Shown here piece by piece: positions 16,679-26,143 of a DNA stretch of 64,000 nt (the stretch's first letter is position 1; each line of letters begins with the position of its first letter). The translations under genes and the position numbers were made by a program. The stretch lies in assembly GCA_041397645.1 (NCBI GenBank), contig JAWKWE010000008.1:47600-111599 (forward strand), in the 5' to 3' direction. The DNA is from Hyphomicrobiaceae bacterium. GTDB taxonomy: Bacteria > Pseudomonadota > Alphaproteobacteria > Rhizobiales > Hyphomicrobiaceae. Below the pieces are notes generated by a model that searched no databases, was not told where the DNA came from, and was given only the letters and a program-made list of their open reading frames with translations.

Positions 16679-18232
16679 ATGTCGAATGTACTCCTGGCTG
16701 CGGGTCAGACAAATGTCTACGGACTATTCAGAACTTGTGCACAAAAGCAGCCATTTGGTACCGCGCTCGAGTATGAGGGGGGTACTGTTTCATACGGTGA
16801 ACTTCTGAAGAGAGTGGATGGGCTTGCTTCCGCCTTACTCAATAGAGGCGTCAATACAGGCGACCGTATTGCAATCCTTTCGCATAACCGTCCCGAGTAT
16901 GTCGAACTGCAGCTGGCAGCGGCGGCAATCGGCGCTGTCGTGGCGTGCTTAAACTGGCGGCTGGCGCCGGCCGAACTCAAGCATTGTATCGAACTTGTTG
17001 AGCCGGTGGTGGCGGTCGTGGAGCCAGAATTGCTTGCGACGTTTGTCGCCGTGTCTCAATTGCCGATAATCGAAGTCGGCGTTGAGTGGATCCGCATGCG
17101 CTCGTCGGCCGCCCTCGATTCGAGGCTGGGAACGATGCTCGATAGCAATGAGCAGGGTTTGACTATTCTTTTTACCTCAGGGACCACGGGACTACCCAAA
17201 GGCGCGCTGATCAGTCATCGCGCACATGTGGCGCGCGCCATGGCTTTTGCAGCGGAACTAATGCTTGATTCACGAGACGCCTTTGTTGCCTGGGCGCCTA
17301 TGTTCCACATGGCCTCGACCGACCATATGCTGGCAACGCTCCTGCGAGGAGGTACGGTTGTTGTCATCAACGGCTTCGAGCCAGAGGCGATCAACCGTGC
17401 GTTGGCGCAGCACGAGATCGGATGGCTGGTGATGATGCCAGGCGTGCTAGATGCCTTCATAGAGTTGCGGAAAGCCAACCCAGGGCCAATCAAGGGGATT
17501 AAGGTCTGCGGCGCTATGGCGGATCTTGTGCCGCGGCATCAGATCGCGGAGCTGACGCGCCTGTTGGATGCCCCCTATCTGAACTCCTTCGGCGCTACTG
17601 AAACGGGTCTGCCGCCGGCAAGTGGGTCTGTCATTGAGGTCGGCGTGACACCGACCGATCTAGCCAAGCGGATTTCATCGTTTTGTGAGATCAGGTTGGT
17701 TGATCCTTTAGACAACGATGTGCCCGATGGCGAGCCGGGCGAAATGGCGATCCGCGGGCCTACCCTGTTTTCAGGCTACTGGAATGCTCCTGAAACCAAC
17801 GCCGTCGATTTCAGAGGTGGCATGTTCCATATGGGTGATACGTTTCGGCGGCTCCCCGATGGACGCGTCGATTTCGTTGATCGAGTGAAATATATGATCA
17901 AGAGCGGAGGTGAAAACGTTTACCCGGCCGAAATCGAGCGAGTGTTATTGGCTCATCCAGCAGTTCTGGAAGCCGCAGTCGTGAAAGCTAGCGACCCTAA
18001 GTGGGGAGAAACGCCAGTAGCGTTCGTCGCTTGTGATGAGGCAGCAGTTCGCGCCGATGAATTGTTGCTACTCTGCAACGAACGGCTGGCCAGATACAAA
18101 CGACCAAGAGAAATCCGGTTCATCGCGTTCGATGATTTCCCGCGTTCGACCAGCGGCAAAGTCCAGCGTCACGTTCTGGAAGACCGCTTGAAAGAGCAAA
18201 GTCTCGGTAATCGAACAAGCAATTCAGTGTGA
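16679..18232 (+). CDS. Acyl-CoA synthetase (AMP-forming), FadD-like
   Basis: Class I adenylate-forming ligase of 517 aa. The ATG at 16679 follows AAAGGAGGAAGGG. The P-loop is FTSGTTGLPKGALISH, the A5 motif is NSFGATETGLPP, the hinge is HMGDTFRRLPDGRVDFVDR, and the catalytic Lys is in PRSTSGKVQR. It lies 189 bp after the lyase gene with no clear terminator, so it may be in the same transcript or have its own promoter. Convergent with the thioesterases. The acid is unknown; short-to-medium branched acids are typical of this subfamily. Confidence 0.85.
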   Translation: MSNVLLAAGQTNVYGLFRTCAQKQPFGTALEYEGGTVSYGELLKRVDGLASALLNRGVNTGDRIAILSHNRPEYVELQLAAAAIGAVVACLNWRLAPAELKHCIELVEPVVAVVEPELLATFVAVSQLPIIEVGVEWIRMRSSAALDSRLGTMLDSNEQGLTILFTSGTTGLPKGALISHRAHVARAMAFAAELMLDSRDAFVAWAPMFHMASTDHMLATLLRGGTVVVINGFEPEAINRALAQHEIGWLVMMPGVLDAFIELRKANPGPIKGIKVCGAMADLVPRHQIAELTRLLDAPYLNSFGATETGLPPASGSVIEVGVTPTDLAKRISSFCEIRLVDPLDNDVPDGEPGEMAIRGPTLFSGYWNAPETNAVDFRGGMFHMGDTFRRLPDGRVDFVDRVKYMIKSGGENVYPAEIERVLLAHPAVLEAAVVKASDPKWGETPVAFVACDEAAVRADELLLLCNERLARYKRPREIRFIAFDDFPRSTSGKVQRHVLEDRLKEQSLGNRTSNSV

Positions 18233-18353
18233 TCCAGGAATCCGGGAGAACTGCAACGCGTGTGAATTCGCACTTGACGACGCATTTGTTTCGCAGGTCG
18301 GTCAATTCCAATGTCTGTCACCGCATACAGTGTCGAGCGGTAGCCGATCGTCG

Positions 18354-18755
18354 TCACATTACCAGAAAGTGGAATAGCCCCTTGGCCACGGGGTTCTCTG
18401 GCTCCGCCTGCCAACTTACGGCTTGGACACTTGCCATCCTGCGCCCTTTCCTCAACACCACAGCTCGCACATTCAGTGGCTCTGCGATCGCAGGCCTTAG
18501 GTAATCCACCGTAAGATTGATCGGCTTCGGACTCCGTTGTTCAAGGTCTTGCCAAACTGCTACGGATGCGACCACTTCCATAACGCTGGCAATGATGCCG
18601 CCATGGTAGTAGTTCATGACAGGATTGCCTATGTAGTTTTCAGAAAAAGGCATCCGACCGGAGACTTGTCTGTCCTCGATGTCCACGATGGTGAAGTCAA
18701 GAAACCTGAAGAAGGGCCTTGTCATCAGTAGTGCAGTTGTCTCCTCGGGAGTCAT
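18354..18755 (-). CDS. PaaI-like hotdog thioesterase
   Basis: Small hotdog-fold protein of 133 aa. The HGG motif with the following acidic residue (YHGGIIASVMEVVAS) is that of PaaI-type acyl-CoA thioesterases. It starts in an ATGA overlap with the thioesterase upstream (18752-18755). Together the two may form a heteromer or act as a CoA-release valve for dead-end thioesters, the role known for PaaI. Cytosolic; no signal peptide. Confidence 0.8.
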   Translation of the reverse strand: MTPEETTALLMTRPFFRFLDFTIVDIEDRQVSGRMPFSENYIGNPVMNYYHGGIIASVMEVVASVAVWQDLEQRSPKPINLTVDYLRPAIAEPLNVRAVVLRKGRRMASVQAVSWQAEPENPVAKGLFHFLVM

Positions 18756-19234
18756 GCTGGGTCCCGCGGTTTCTGGTCATCGAAAAAGCTTTTCTCGCCT
18801 CGTGTCAAAGCGAAGGTAGCAGCGCCCCGTGCAACTTCGTCGCCCTTGTCATCATCAAACCAAATGACGCCGGAGTTGAAAGCAATATGGCGAGTCTGGT
18901 GGTAGCATTTGGCGCGCACCAGCACATCAGCGCGCGATTGTGCTGGCCTGAGGTAATCCACGCGCAAGTCAAGCGTGGCCATGGTACTGATGTCGTCGAC
19001 TTCAATGAAATTGACGATTCCAAATACGCTATCCAGTAGCGCAGTCAGTACTCCGCCATGGAGAAGGGTCGGCGGCTCGTCAATACAGAAAATGGGGTTA
19101 AACGGCATGCGGACTGTCACGCCGTCAGGCCCGAGCCCCTCGATCCGAAGGTTCATCTGAGTAATGAGACCTTTTGCCCTCGTGATCCAGAGAGTGCTTA
19201 TTTGCTCAAAGCGTTGCTGATCTTTGAGGAGCAT
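18752..19234 (-). CDS. PaaI-like hotdog thioesterase, paralogue
   Basis: Hotdog-fold protein of 160 aa with LLHGGVLTALLDSVFG, in which the catalytic acid is Asp instead of the Glu of its neighbour, and the conserved DLRVDYLRPA strand also seen in the neighbour (LTVDYLRPA). The pair looks like a tandem duplication with divergence. It probably hydrolyses an acyl-CoA intermediate. It lies 115 bp downstream of the SDR and may be co-transcribed from the divergent promoter near 20.3 kb. Confidence 0.8.
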   Translation of the reverse strand: MLLKDQQRFEQISTLWITRAKGLITQMNLRIEGLGPDGVTVRMPFNPIFCIDEPPTLLHGGVLTALLDSVFGIVNFIEVDDISTMATLDLRVDYLRPAQSRADVLVRAKCYHQTRHIAFNSGVIWFDDDKGDEVARGAATFALTRGEKSFFDDQKPRDPA

Positions 19235-19349
19235 CGGTTCGAACCTAGATGATGATTGCAGGAGGGACTTGGCGGAGATTTTCGGTTACTTGGGCAACTT
19301 CTAGGGAAAGGCGGCGTGGTACGACCCGCATGGTAAGGGTGGCAAGAAA

Positions 19350-20201
19350 TCAGCCGTGTCGTCGATCGCCGCGTTCGCGGTTAACAAACATTTCGGTGTT
19401 GATCATGTCGCGCGCGTCGTGTGCGAGGTGGAGGGTTTCCCCACCGTCCACGTACCAATCTTCACCGGTGATGAATTTGCCCAGCTTTGACGCAAGAAAG
19501 ATAATCGCGCCAGCGACATCCTCAGGGCCGCCCATGCGGTTCAGAACGGAACGGTTGAGTTCACTCCATCTCTGCGGGGGAATCGGATAGCGTCCGAGCG
19601 CCTCCGTCTTGACGGTGCCGGGTGCTACGCAATTGAGCCTGATTCCATATTGTGCCCACTCGGCGGCGAGGGTCTTCATTAATCCGGTCACGCCCGCGCG
19701 TGCAGCGGCGGTGTGAGCGAAGCCGGTTAAGGCGGTGCGGCTCACCGCCGTCACAAAGACGATGGAGCCGCCATGGTCGAACATGAAGTGATCGGCGACG
19801 GCCCTCGTCATCTGCCGTGATCCAATTAGATTGTTACGAATTACGGCCTCAAAACCTTTATTGGTAATATCGCGTGCGGCGGCGACATACTGCCCACCCG
19901 CGTTGTTGACCAACACATCCAAGTGCCCGTAGTCCTCCTTGATGCGGCGCATCGCAGAAGCAACACTTCCTTCATCTCGGATGTCGCCCGAAATCACTAA
20001 TGCTTCGCCGCCATGAGATCTAATCATCTCAGCGGTTTGCCGCAGCGGCCCCTCTTGGCGAGCGAAAAGCACGACTTTTGCTCCGCAGCGTGCCATTTCG
20101 ATCGCGGTTGCGCGGCCCATACCAGAGCCGCTGCCGGTGACGAGCGCGACTTGATCAATCATTAGGCTAGGGGCGAATCGACCCCCGATTTCCTCGTTCA
20201 T
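19350..20201 (-). CDS. PECR/DECR-like SDR (enoyl- or dienoyl-CoA reductase-like)
   Basis: Short-chain dehydrogenase of 283 aa. TGSGSGMGRA binds the nucleotide and NNAGGQYVAAA follows. The usual YxxxK Tyr is absent: the region reads FAHTAAARAGVTGLMK, matching the HSGAARAGV pattern known for peroxisomal trans-2-enoyl-CoA reductase (PECR) and relatives. FITGEDWYVDGGE closes the core. The start at 20201 has GGAG upstream; an internal ATG (MIDQVALVTG) is the alternative. It is divergent from the second carboxylase operon across an operator-bearing promoter. A paralogue lies at 30268. Predicted role: NADPH reduction of an enoyl-CoA double bond, or a 3-hydroxyacyl-CoA dehydrogenase. Confidence 0.8.
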   Translation of the reverse strand: MNEEIGGRFAPSLMIDQVALVTGSGSGMGRATAIEMARCGAKVVLFARQEGPLRQTAEMIRSHGGEALVISGDIRDEGSVASAMRRIKEDYGHLDVLVNNAGGQYVAAARDITNKGFEAVIRNNLIGSRQMTRAVADHFMFDHGGSIVFVTAVSRTALTGFAHTAAARAGVTGLMKTLAAEWAQYGIRLNCVAPGTVKTEALGRYPIPPQRWSELNRSVLNRMGGPEDVAGAIIFLASKLGKFITGEDWYVDGGETLHLAHDARDMINTEMFVNRERGDRRHG

Positions 20202-20392
20202 TTCCGATCTCCAACATCGGTCAGGACGACTTCCATGCGATGGCCAACTGGCCCATTTCCTGCCGCTCCGCGACTGGCCGCAGAGATCAGCCTATCCGAG
20301 GCATTGACCAAAATCAAACATATGTTAGAAAAAATTAGCGGGTCTGGATCGGTCCCACGACGGTGGACCGCTAGAAAATTTGAGATGAACGA
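20202..20392. promoter_or_regulatory. Divergent promoter, SDR versus carboxylase set 2
   Basis: A 191-bp gap. A plausible plus-strand promoter is TTGACC (20304-20309), 16 bp, TAGAAA (20326-20331), with the operator palindrome filling the spacer, a repressor-type arrangement. Confidence 0.5.
20314..20329. promoter_or_regulatory. Putative operator, left-regulon palindrome
   Basis: TCAAACATATGTTAGA: matches TCTAAC-N4-GTTAGA with one mismatch, between -35 and -10 of the carboxylase set 2 promoter. Confidence 0.65.
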
Positions 20393-21991
20393 ATGAGGCG
20401 ACTTTCTTCATCGATCAACATCACTTCCGAACGTTTTGTTCGCAACCGCGAAGCGCAGAACGCGCGCACAGCGCTTCTGCGCGAGCGTATGGCGGAGGCA
20501 ACACGAGGTGGTCGTATCGATATGGTCGAGCGGCATCGCGCTCGCGGTAAGTTGCCGGTCCGTGAGCGTATCGACTTGCTTGTCGATCCCGGAACGGCAT
20601 TTCTTGAGCTTTCCAGCCTCGCCGCATGGGGACAGTATGGGGGAGAGGTTCCGGGTGCCGGTATCGTCACTGGCATTGGGATCGTCTGTGGGTTGCCCTG
20701 CATGGTCATCGCGAACGATGCGACGATCAAAGGCGGATCATTCTATCACGAGACGGTGCAGAAACATATTCGCGCCCAGGAGATTGCCGAGCAGAATCGA
20801 TTGCCGTGCCTTTATCTGGTTGATTGCGGAGGCGCCTATCTGCCCGAGCAAGACCGCGTGTTTCCCGGTGGTCGCGATTTCGGTAATGCCTTTTATCGGC
20901 AATGCAATATGTCAGCGTCGGGGCTGCCGCAGATATCCGCCGTATTTGGCGGTTGCACTGCTGGTGGAGCTTATATTCCCGCTCTTTCTGACGAAGTTAT
21001 AATGGTGCGGGGCAATGCACGCATTCATTTGGGCGGGCCGTCGATCGTCAAGGTCGCGATCGGTGAGCAAGTCGATGGCGAAACTCTCGGTGGAGCCGAG
21101 ATGCACACTCGCGTCTCCGGAGTAAGCGATCATCTTGCGGACGACGAGTATCACGCCCTCACGCTCATGCGCGATATCGTCGCTAGTTCGGGCCAGAAAC
21201 GCACAACCGCGCCTGCAGACCGGCCGCGGCCTCCACTGTACGATCCCGAGCAGCTTCTAGGCGTCGTGAGTGCGGATCGCAGGGAGCCTTATGACGTGCG
21301 CGAGCTCCTGCTGCGTATCATCGATGCCGGCGAATTCAACGAGTTCAAGCCCGATTGGGGGGGCACATTGGTATGCGGCATCGCACGCATTCACGGCTAT
21401 CAAGTCGGCATCTTGGGCAACAACGGTGCACTTCTATCAGAGTCTTCGCTCAAAGGTGCGCAGTTCGTTTCGATGTGCGACCAAAGAAGTCTGCCACTTC
21501 TCTTCCTGCACAACGTCCCCGGCTTCATGGTCGGCACGGAGGCCGAGCGCGGCGGCATCGCCAAGAATAGCGCCAAGTTGGTCTATGCCTTGTCAATCGC
21601 CAAAGTTCCCAAACTTTCGCTGATCGTGGGCGGCTCCTACGGTGCGGGTAACTATGGAATGTGCGGTCGTGGATTTGCGCCGCGCTTCTTGTTCGCATGG
21701 CCGACGGCAGAAGTTTCCACCATGTCAGCGGATATTGCAGCAAACGTGATGATGGAGTTGCGCCTACAAAAGGGAGGCGAACAGAACCAAATGCAGACGG
21801 AGTTAAAGGAGATAGAGCTCGCGGTGCGTGCACAATATGCGGAACAATCGAGTCCTTACTATGCAACGTCACGGCTATGGGACGATGGTCTGATTGAGCC
21901 AATTCAAACTCGCGACGTCCTCGGGCTGTGTCTCGGCATCGTAACGTCGGTGCCCGAGGCCGGGCGCCACACGCCCGTTTTTCGAATGTGA
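20393..21991 (+). CDS. Acyl-CoA carboxylase beta subunit, set 2 (Liu/Atu-type)
   Basis: Carboxyltransferase subunit of 532 aa. Features are RARGKLPVRERIDLLVDPG, GGCTAGGAYIPALSDE, LGGAEMHTRVSGVSDHLA and GGSYGAGNYGMCGRGF. It resembles methylcrotonyl/geranyl-CoA carboxylase beta subunits (LiuB/AtuC). It differs clearly from set 1, for example RGNARIHLGGP here against RGQGFMYLGGP there, so the two probably serve different acyl-CoAs. First gene of an operon whose order is beta, hydratase, alpha, dehydrogenase, the same set of functions as leucine (liu) and acyclic-terpene (atu) clusters. Confidence 0.9.
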   Translation: MRRLSSSINITSERFVRNREAQNARTALLRERMAEATRGGRIDMVERHRARGKLPVRERIDLLVDPGTAFLELSSLAAWGQYGGEVPGAGIVTGIGIVCGLPCMVIANDATIKGGSFYHETVQKHIRAQEIAEQNRLPCLYLVDCGGAYLPEQDRVFPGGRDFGNAFYRQCNMSASGLPQISAVFGGCTAGGAYIPALSDEVIMVRGNARIHLGGPSIVKVAIGEQVDGETLGGAEMHTRVSGVSDHLADDEYHALTLMRDIVASSGQKRTTAPADRPRPPLYDPEQLLGVVSADRREPYDVRELLLRIIDAGEFNEFKPDWGGTLVCGIARIHGYQVGILGNNGALLSESSLKGAQFVSMCDQRSLPLLFLHNVPGFMVGTEAERGGIAKNSAKLVYALSIAKVPKLSLIVGGSYGAGNYGMCGRGFAPRFLFAWPTAEVSTMSADIAANVMMELRLQKGGEQNQMQTELKEIELAVRAQYAEQSSPYYATSRLWDDGLIEPIQTRDVLGLCLGIVTSVPEAGRHTPVFRM

Positions 21992-22002
21992 GGGTTGCTA
22001 CC

Positions 22003-22800
22003 ATGACCCTAGGCATGGAAAAGACCATCAGCGTCGACGTGAATGCCTTGGGGGTGGCGACCCTGACGCTCAACCGTGCAGAAAAGCACAATGCGATCAA
22101 TGGAGAGCTGATCGCTGACCTGGGTGCAGCAGTTCAGTCTCTGGCGGGCGACCCAGCCGTTCGTGTCGTAGTGTTGACGGGGGCTGGCAACAGCTTTTGC
22201 GCGGGAGGCGACTTCAATTGGTTCGCGTCGAATGTGGAAAAGACTCGTGCTGAGCGAGTGGCAGAGAGCGCGTCGTTGGCCCATTTGCTGCGTGGGCTCG
22301 ATAGCTTGCCCAAGCCGTTGATTGGACGGATCAATGGTCCGGCCTATGGCGGTGGCGTCGGCCTGATTTCAGTGTGCGACTATACGATCGGAGTCGAAGG
22401 TTCAAAATTCGGACTTACGGAGGTCCGACTGGGTCTGCTGCCCGCCACTATCTCACCCTACGTCGTCGCAAGGATCGGAGCGGCCGCCTCGCGCGAGACG
22501 ATGCTCTCGGGGGCGCTGTTCGATTGTGCGCGTGCCAGGCGCATCGGCCTTTTGACAGAGGTCGTGGCTCCCGGAGAGCTAGACAATGCGGTTGAGCGCA
22601 TTGTCAATGCACATCTTCAGGCCGCTCCGGGTGCAGTAGCGGACACCAAGCGGCTCATTGCGTATGTCGCGCGTCACGAACTCGATGCCAACATGATCTA
22701 CACCGCTGACCGACTGGCCGACGCCTGGGAGACTGAAGAGGGAGTTGAAGGCATCAGTTGTTTTTTGAATAGGGGCACACCCTCATGGCGCGTGAAATGA
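22003..22800 (+). CDS. Methylglutaconyl-CoA hydratase-like enoyl-CoA hydratase
   Basis: Crotonase-fold protein of 265 aa. The start is the ATG at 22003, 12 bp after the beta subunit, with GAGGG upstream; an ATG at 22015 is possible. NSFCAGGDFNWF and GPAYGGGVGLISVCDY form the oxyanion region. As in LiuC/AtuE-type hydratases the first Glu position is Gly (GGGVGL), while the second is kept in GLTEVRLGLLPATIS. The position between the carboxylase subunits supports hydration of the carboxylated 3-methylglutaconyl-CoA-type product. Overlaps the alpha subunit. Confidence 0.85.
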   Translation: MTLGMEKTISVDVNALGVATLTLNRAEKHNAINGELIADLGAAVQSLAGDPAVRVVVLTGAGNSFCAGGDFNWFASNVEKTRAERVAESASLAHLLRGLDSLPKPLIGRINGPAYGGGVGLISVCDYTIGVEGSKFGLTEVRLGLLPATISPYVVARIGAAASRETMLSGALFDCARARRIGLLTEVVAPGELDNAVERIVNAHLQAAPGAVADTKRLIAYVARHELDANMIYTADRLADAWETEEGVEGISCFLNRGTPSWRVK

Positions 22801-24812
22801 GTTTCAAGCGCGTTCTCATTGCCAATCGAGGCGAGATTGCGCGTCGCATCCATCGCGCCTGTACCAAGCTTGGACTTGAAAGTGTTGCTACGTTTTCCGA
22901 GGCCGACCGGAACGCCCCTTTCGTCGCCGAAGCCAATCACGCTATCTGCATTGGCCCGCCCGCACCTTTGCGGAGTTATCTGAACGTCGACGCGATCTTG
23001 GAGGCCGCGCAAGTCGTGGGAGCCGACGCGGTACATCCAGGCTATGGTTTCTTGTCGGAAAGCGCCGAATTTGCTCACCGCGTGACCGAGGCCGGGCTCG
23101 TCTTCGTCGGTCCGTCACCCGAGGCAATAACGCGGATGGGTTCGAAGATCGAAGCCAAGGCAGTCGCGGAGGCGGCTGGCGTGCCAGTTCTGCCCGGTTA
23201 TCGCGGTGCAGATCAATCAGAAGCGCGACTGCTTTCAGAAGCCGAGGGCCTCGGCGTGCCATTTATCGTCAAAGCCAGCGCCGGCGGCGGTGGGCGGGGA
23301 ATGCGGCTTGTCACGCAGCTTGGGGAGGCGATCGACGCGATCCGCGAAGCCAGAGCCGAAGCGCGCGCTGCCTTTGGCGATGCGACCGTATTTCTTGAGC
23401 GTTATGCTCCCCGCGCGCGACACGTCGAAGTACAGATCCTGGGGGACAGTTACGGTAATATCGTGCACCTGTGGGATCGCGATTGCTCGCTCCAACGCAA
23501 CCACCAGAAGCTTGTCGAAGAAGCGCCGGCTCCCGGCCTGCCGGCGCCGCTGCGCGAGAAGATGCTCGATGCCGCTGTAAGCCTCGCCCGCGCTATTGGT
23601 TACAGCTCGGCTGGCACTGTGGAATACCTTTACGATTTTGAACGCGGGGACTTCTATTTCCTGGAAATGAATACCCGGCTTCAAGTCGAACATCCCGTCA
23701 CCGAGGCGATCACCGGCATCGATCTCGTCGAATGGCAACTGCGAGTCGCGCGCGGCGAGGAATTGCCCTTCGCCCAGCGCGACATCGGCTGTTCTGGTCA
23801 TGCAATCGAGATTCGCCTCGCAGCTGAAAACCCGAGCGACCGATTCCGTCCCGAAACGGGCACAATTACTCTCTGGGAGCCTCCGGTGGCGCCAGGTCTC
23901 CGGCTCGACTCGGGAGTCGAAACAGGCAGTGTTGTAAGCCATCATTATGATTCGATGGTCGCCAAGCTCATTGCGAAGGCAGACGATCGTGAAGGTGCGA
24001 TCCGCAAGGCGGTTGCGGCGCTCGACGGTTTTTTAATCGGGGGCGTAGGCATGAATATCGCCTATCAGCGTGCACTTCTCATTCATCCAGATTTCGCCGC
24101 GCTGCGCCACCACACTGCAGCGCTCGAACAGCTTTTTCCCGGTGGATGGAAGGCGCCAGAGGTCGACAAGGAAAGCCAAGCACTGGCTGTGTTGGCGCTG
24201 CACCAACATTTGGCCAGGGCCGAGCAAATCGACCCGTGGCACTCCTTGGGGGGATGGCGTGTAACCGATCTAGCGGGCCGCCCCGGCGCGGCACGCTATT
24301 TTTTGGTGGGTGACCAGGTCGAAGAGCTCTTGGTGGTCGGGCAGAAGCTTCAGATGGAAGTGCGCTTCAAAGAGATGACGCCGATCTCGGTCGAAGACGT
24401 CCAATTCCGCGACGGACGGTTGACCGGGCGCGTTGCCGGCCGACCGTTTGCCCGCATCGTGCGCTTGGAACGCGGCGACATGAACTGGCGCATTCATCTT
24501 TCGGGCCGCGATGGCGTGCTGCAGGTGCACATACTCACACTAGACGATCTTCATGGTGGCGATGCCGGTGCTGCTTCAGCTGACGCAGACACTCTGAAAG
24601 CTCCAATGCCCGGCACCGTCGTCGAGCTCAGTACCAGACGAGGCGACCTGGTCGAACAAGGTCAGACATTGGTCGTGCTCGAGGCAATGAAGCTATTGCA
24701 AAACTTAACCGCACCCTTGAGCGGCACCGTAGAAGAGATTTTTTGCTCGACGGGCGACACCGTGTCTAGCGGTGCCTCCCTTGTCCGATTAGCACGGAAG
24801 GAAGAAATATGA
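22785..24812 (+). CDS. Acyl-CoA carboxylase alpha subunit, set 2
   Basis: Biotin carboxylase/carrier subunit of 675 aa. The start at 22785 overlaps the hydratase by 16 bp and has a GGGG box 8-9 bp upstream; a second ATG at 22797 forms an ATGA overlap and cannot be excluded. Key segments are VLIANRGEIARRIH, KASAGGGGRGMRLV, WDRDCSLQRNHQKLVEEAP and EMNTRLQVEHPVTE. The biotin motif VLEAMKLLQ carries the modified Lys at about residue 636. It works with the beta subunit at 20393. Coupled by an ATGA overlap to the dehydrogenase that follows. Confidence 0.9.
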   Translation: MAREMSFKRVLIANRGEIARRIHRACTKLGLESVATFSEADRNAPFVAEANHAICIGPPAPLRSYLNVDAILEAAQVVGADAVHPGYGFLSESAEFAHRVTEAGLVFVGPSPEAITRMGSKIEAKAVAEAAGVPVLPGYRGADQSEARLLSEAEGLGVPFIVKASAGGGGRGMRLVTQLGEAIDAIREARAEARAAFGDATVFLERYAPRARHVEVQILGDSYGNIVHLWDRDCSLQRNHQKLVEEAPAPGLPAPLREKMLDAAVSLARAIGYSSAGTVEYLYDFERGDFYFLEMNTRLQVEHPVTEAITGIDLVEWQLRVARGEELPFAQRDIGCSGHAIEIRLAAENPSDRFRPETGTITLWEPPVAPGLRLDSGVETGSVVSHHYDSMVAKLIAKADDREGAIRKAVAALDGFLIGGVGMNIAYQRALLIHPDFAALRHHTAALEQLFPGGWKAPEVDKESQALAVLALHQHLARAEQIDPWHSLGGWRVTDLAGRPGAARYFLVGDQVEELLVVGQKLQMEVRFKEMTPISVEDVQFRDGRLTGRVAGRPFARIVRLERGDMNWRIHLSGRDGVLQVHILTLDDLHGGDAGAASADADTLKAPMPGTVVELSTRRGDLVEQGQTLVVLEAMKLLQNLTAPLSGTVEEIFCSTGDTVSSGASLVRLARKEEI

Positions 24813-25978
24813 ATACCGGTCATGAGCAAACGAAATCGACCGCTTTTCCGTTCGACGAAGACATAGAAATGATCCGCGTTCAGCTGCGGCGGTTCATCGA
24901 GACCGAAGTCATTCCGGCGGCCGACGCGTGGGAGGAAAAAGGCGTGGTACCTCGCGAAGTCCTGCGCGATATGGGTAAGCTTGGCGTGTTGGGAATGCGC
25001 TACGATCTCGAATATGGCGGTGCCGAGCTCGACACGATGGCGAGCGTGATGCTGGCCGAGGAACTGGGGCGCTCCACCTTCGGTGGATTTTCGGCGACGG
25101 TTCTGGTCCATACCGACATGGCGTCGCCACATTTGGAGAATGCCGGGACGCCCGAGCAAAAGGCGCGTTGGATGCCCGCTATCACCAGCGGTGAGAAGGT
25201 AGCCGCGGTGGCCGTCACCGAGCCGGACGCGGGATCGGACGTCGCGGGTATGCGTACTCGTGCGGTGAAAAAGGGATCCGATTGGGTGTTGAACGGCACC
25301 AAGATGTTCATCACCAACGGCGTGTACGCCGATCTGTATTTTGTGGCCGCCAAGACTGATCAGGAGGCGAAGGGCTCCCGCGGGATCACAATGTTCGCCG
25401 TCGAGAAAGGCGCACCCGGCTTTTCGGTAAGTCGAGCGCTGAAGAAAACGGGATGGCTGTGTTCGGACACAGCCGAACTGGTTTTCGAGAATGTTCACGT
25501 GCCCGCTGAAAACGTGCTCGGTGAAGTCAATCGAGGTTTCTATGCAGTGATGAAAAATTTCCAAAACGAAAGGATTGTGCTGGGCACACTAGCGGTTGCC
25601 GAAGCGCAGACAGCTCTGAACTTGACAGTTGCTTACGTTAAGCAACGGAAGGCGTTCGGCGGCGTGCTGTGGGACAAGCAGGCTGTCCGCCAACGCCTGG
25701 CTAATTGCCAGGCCCAGATCGAAGCGGGGCGTCAATTAGCTTATCACGCTGCCCGACTGGACTGCGAAGGTCATGACTGTGTGCGGGAAGTTTCAATGGT
25801 CAAGGCGTACTGCGGTGAGCTGGTGAATCGGGTTCTCTACGACTGCATTCAATTCCACGGGGGGATGGGTTACATGCGCGAGATGGCGGTAGAGCGGATG
25901 TCGCGCGACGCCCGAATTCATGCCATTGGAGGCGGTGCAAGCGAGGTCATGCTGGAAGAGGTTGCTAAACGAATGTAG
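24809..25978 (+). CDS. Acyl-CoA dehydrogenase, AtuD/LiuA-like
   Basis: FAD enzyme of 389 aa, last gene of the Liu/Atu-type operon and coupled by ATGA. FAD segment AVTEPDAGSDVAGM; Glu in FQNERIVLGTLAVAEA is in the position used by isovaleryl-CoA-type dehydrogenases; C-terminus FHGGMGYMREMAVERM and IGGGASEVMLEEVAKRM. It should produce the enoyl-CoA that the carboxylase takes (citronellyl-CoA- or isovaleryl-CoA-like substrates in known systems). The exact acyl group is not readable. Confidence 0.87.
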   Translation: MNTGHEQTKSTAFPFDEDIEMIRVQLRRFIETEVIPAADAWEEKGVVPREVLRDMGKLGVLGMRYDLEYGGAELDTMASVMLAEELGRSTFGGFSATVLVHTDMASPHLENAGTPEQKARWMPAITSGEKVAAVAVTEPDAGSDVAGMRTRAVKKGSDWVLNGTKMFITNGVYADLYFVAAKTDQEAKGSRGITMFAVEKGAPGFSVSRALKKTGWLCSDTAELVFENVHVPAENVLGEVNRGFYAVMKNFQNERIVLGTLAVAEAQTALNLTVAYVKQRKAFGGVLWDKQAVRQRLANCQAQIEAGRQLAYHAARLDCEGHDCVREVSMVKAYCGELVNRVLYDCIQFHGGMGYMREMAVERMSRDARIHAIGGGASEVMLEEVAKRM

Positions 25979-26143
25979 TCATTTGACCCCCGCGCTTGCG
26001 ATAGCTTGGAATCCTCGATAATTATGAAATGCGGATGCGGAAGAAAACTCGATCCGATCATGCGCAGCTTATCGCGCGTGCCGGACTCCCAAACCAGAGC
26101 CAGCTTGAGCCGTTGCGGTGTGGCAGCGGTAAACGGGCGGCCG

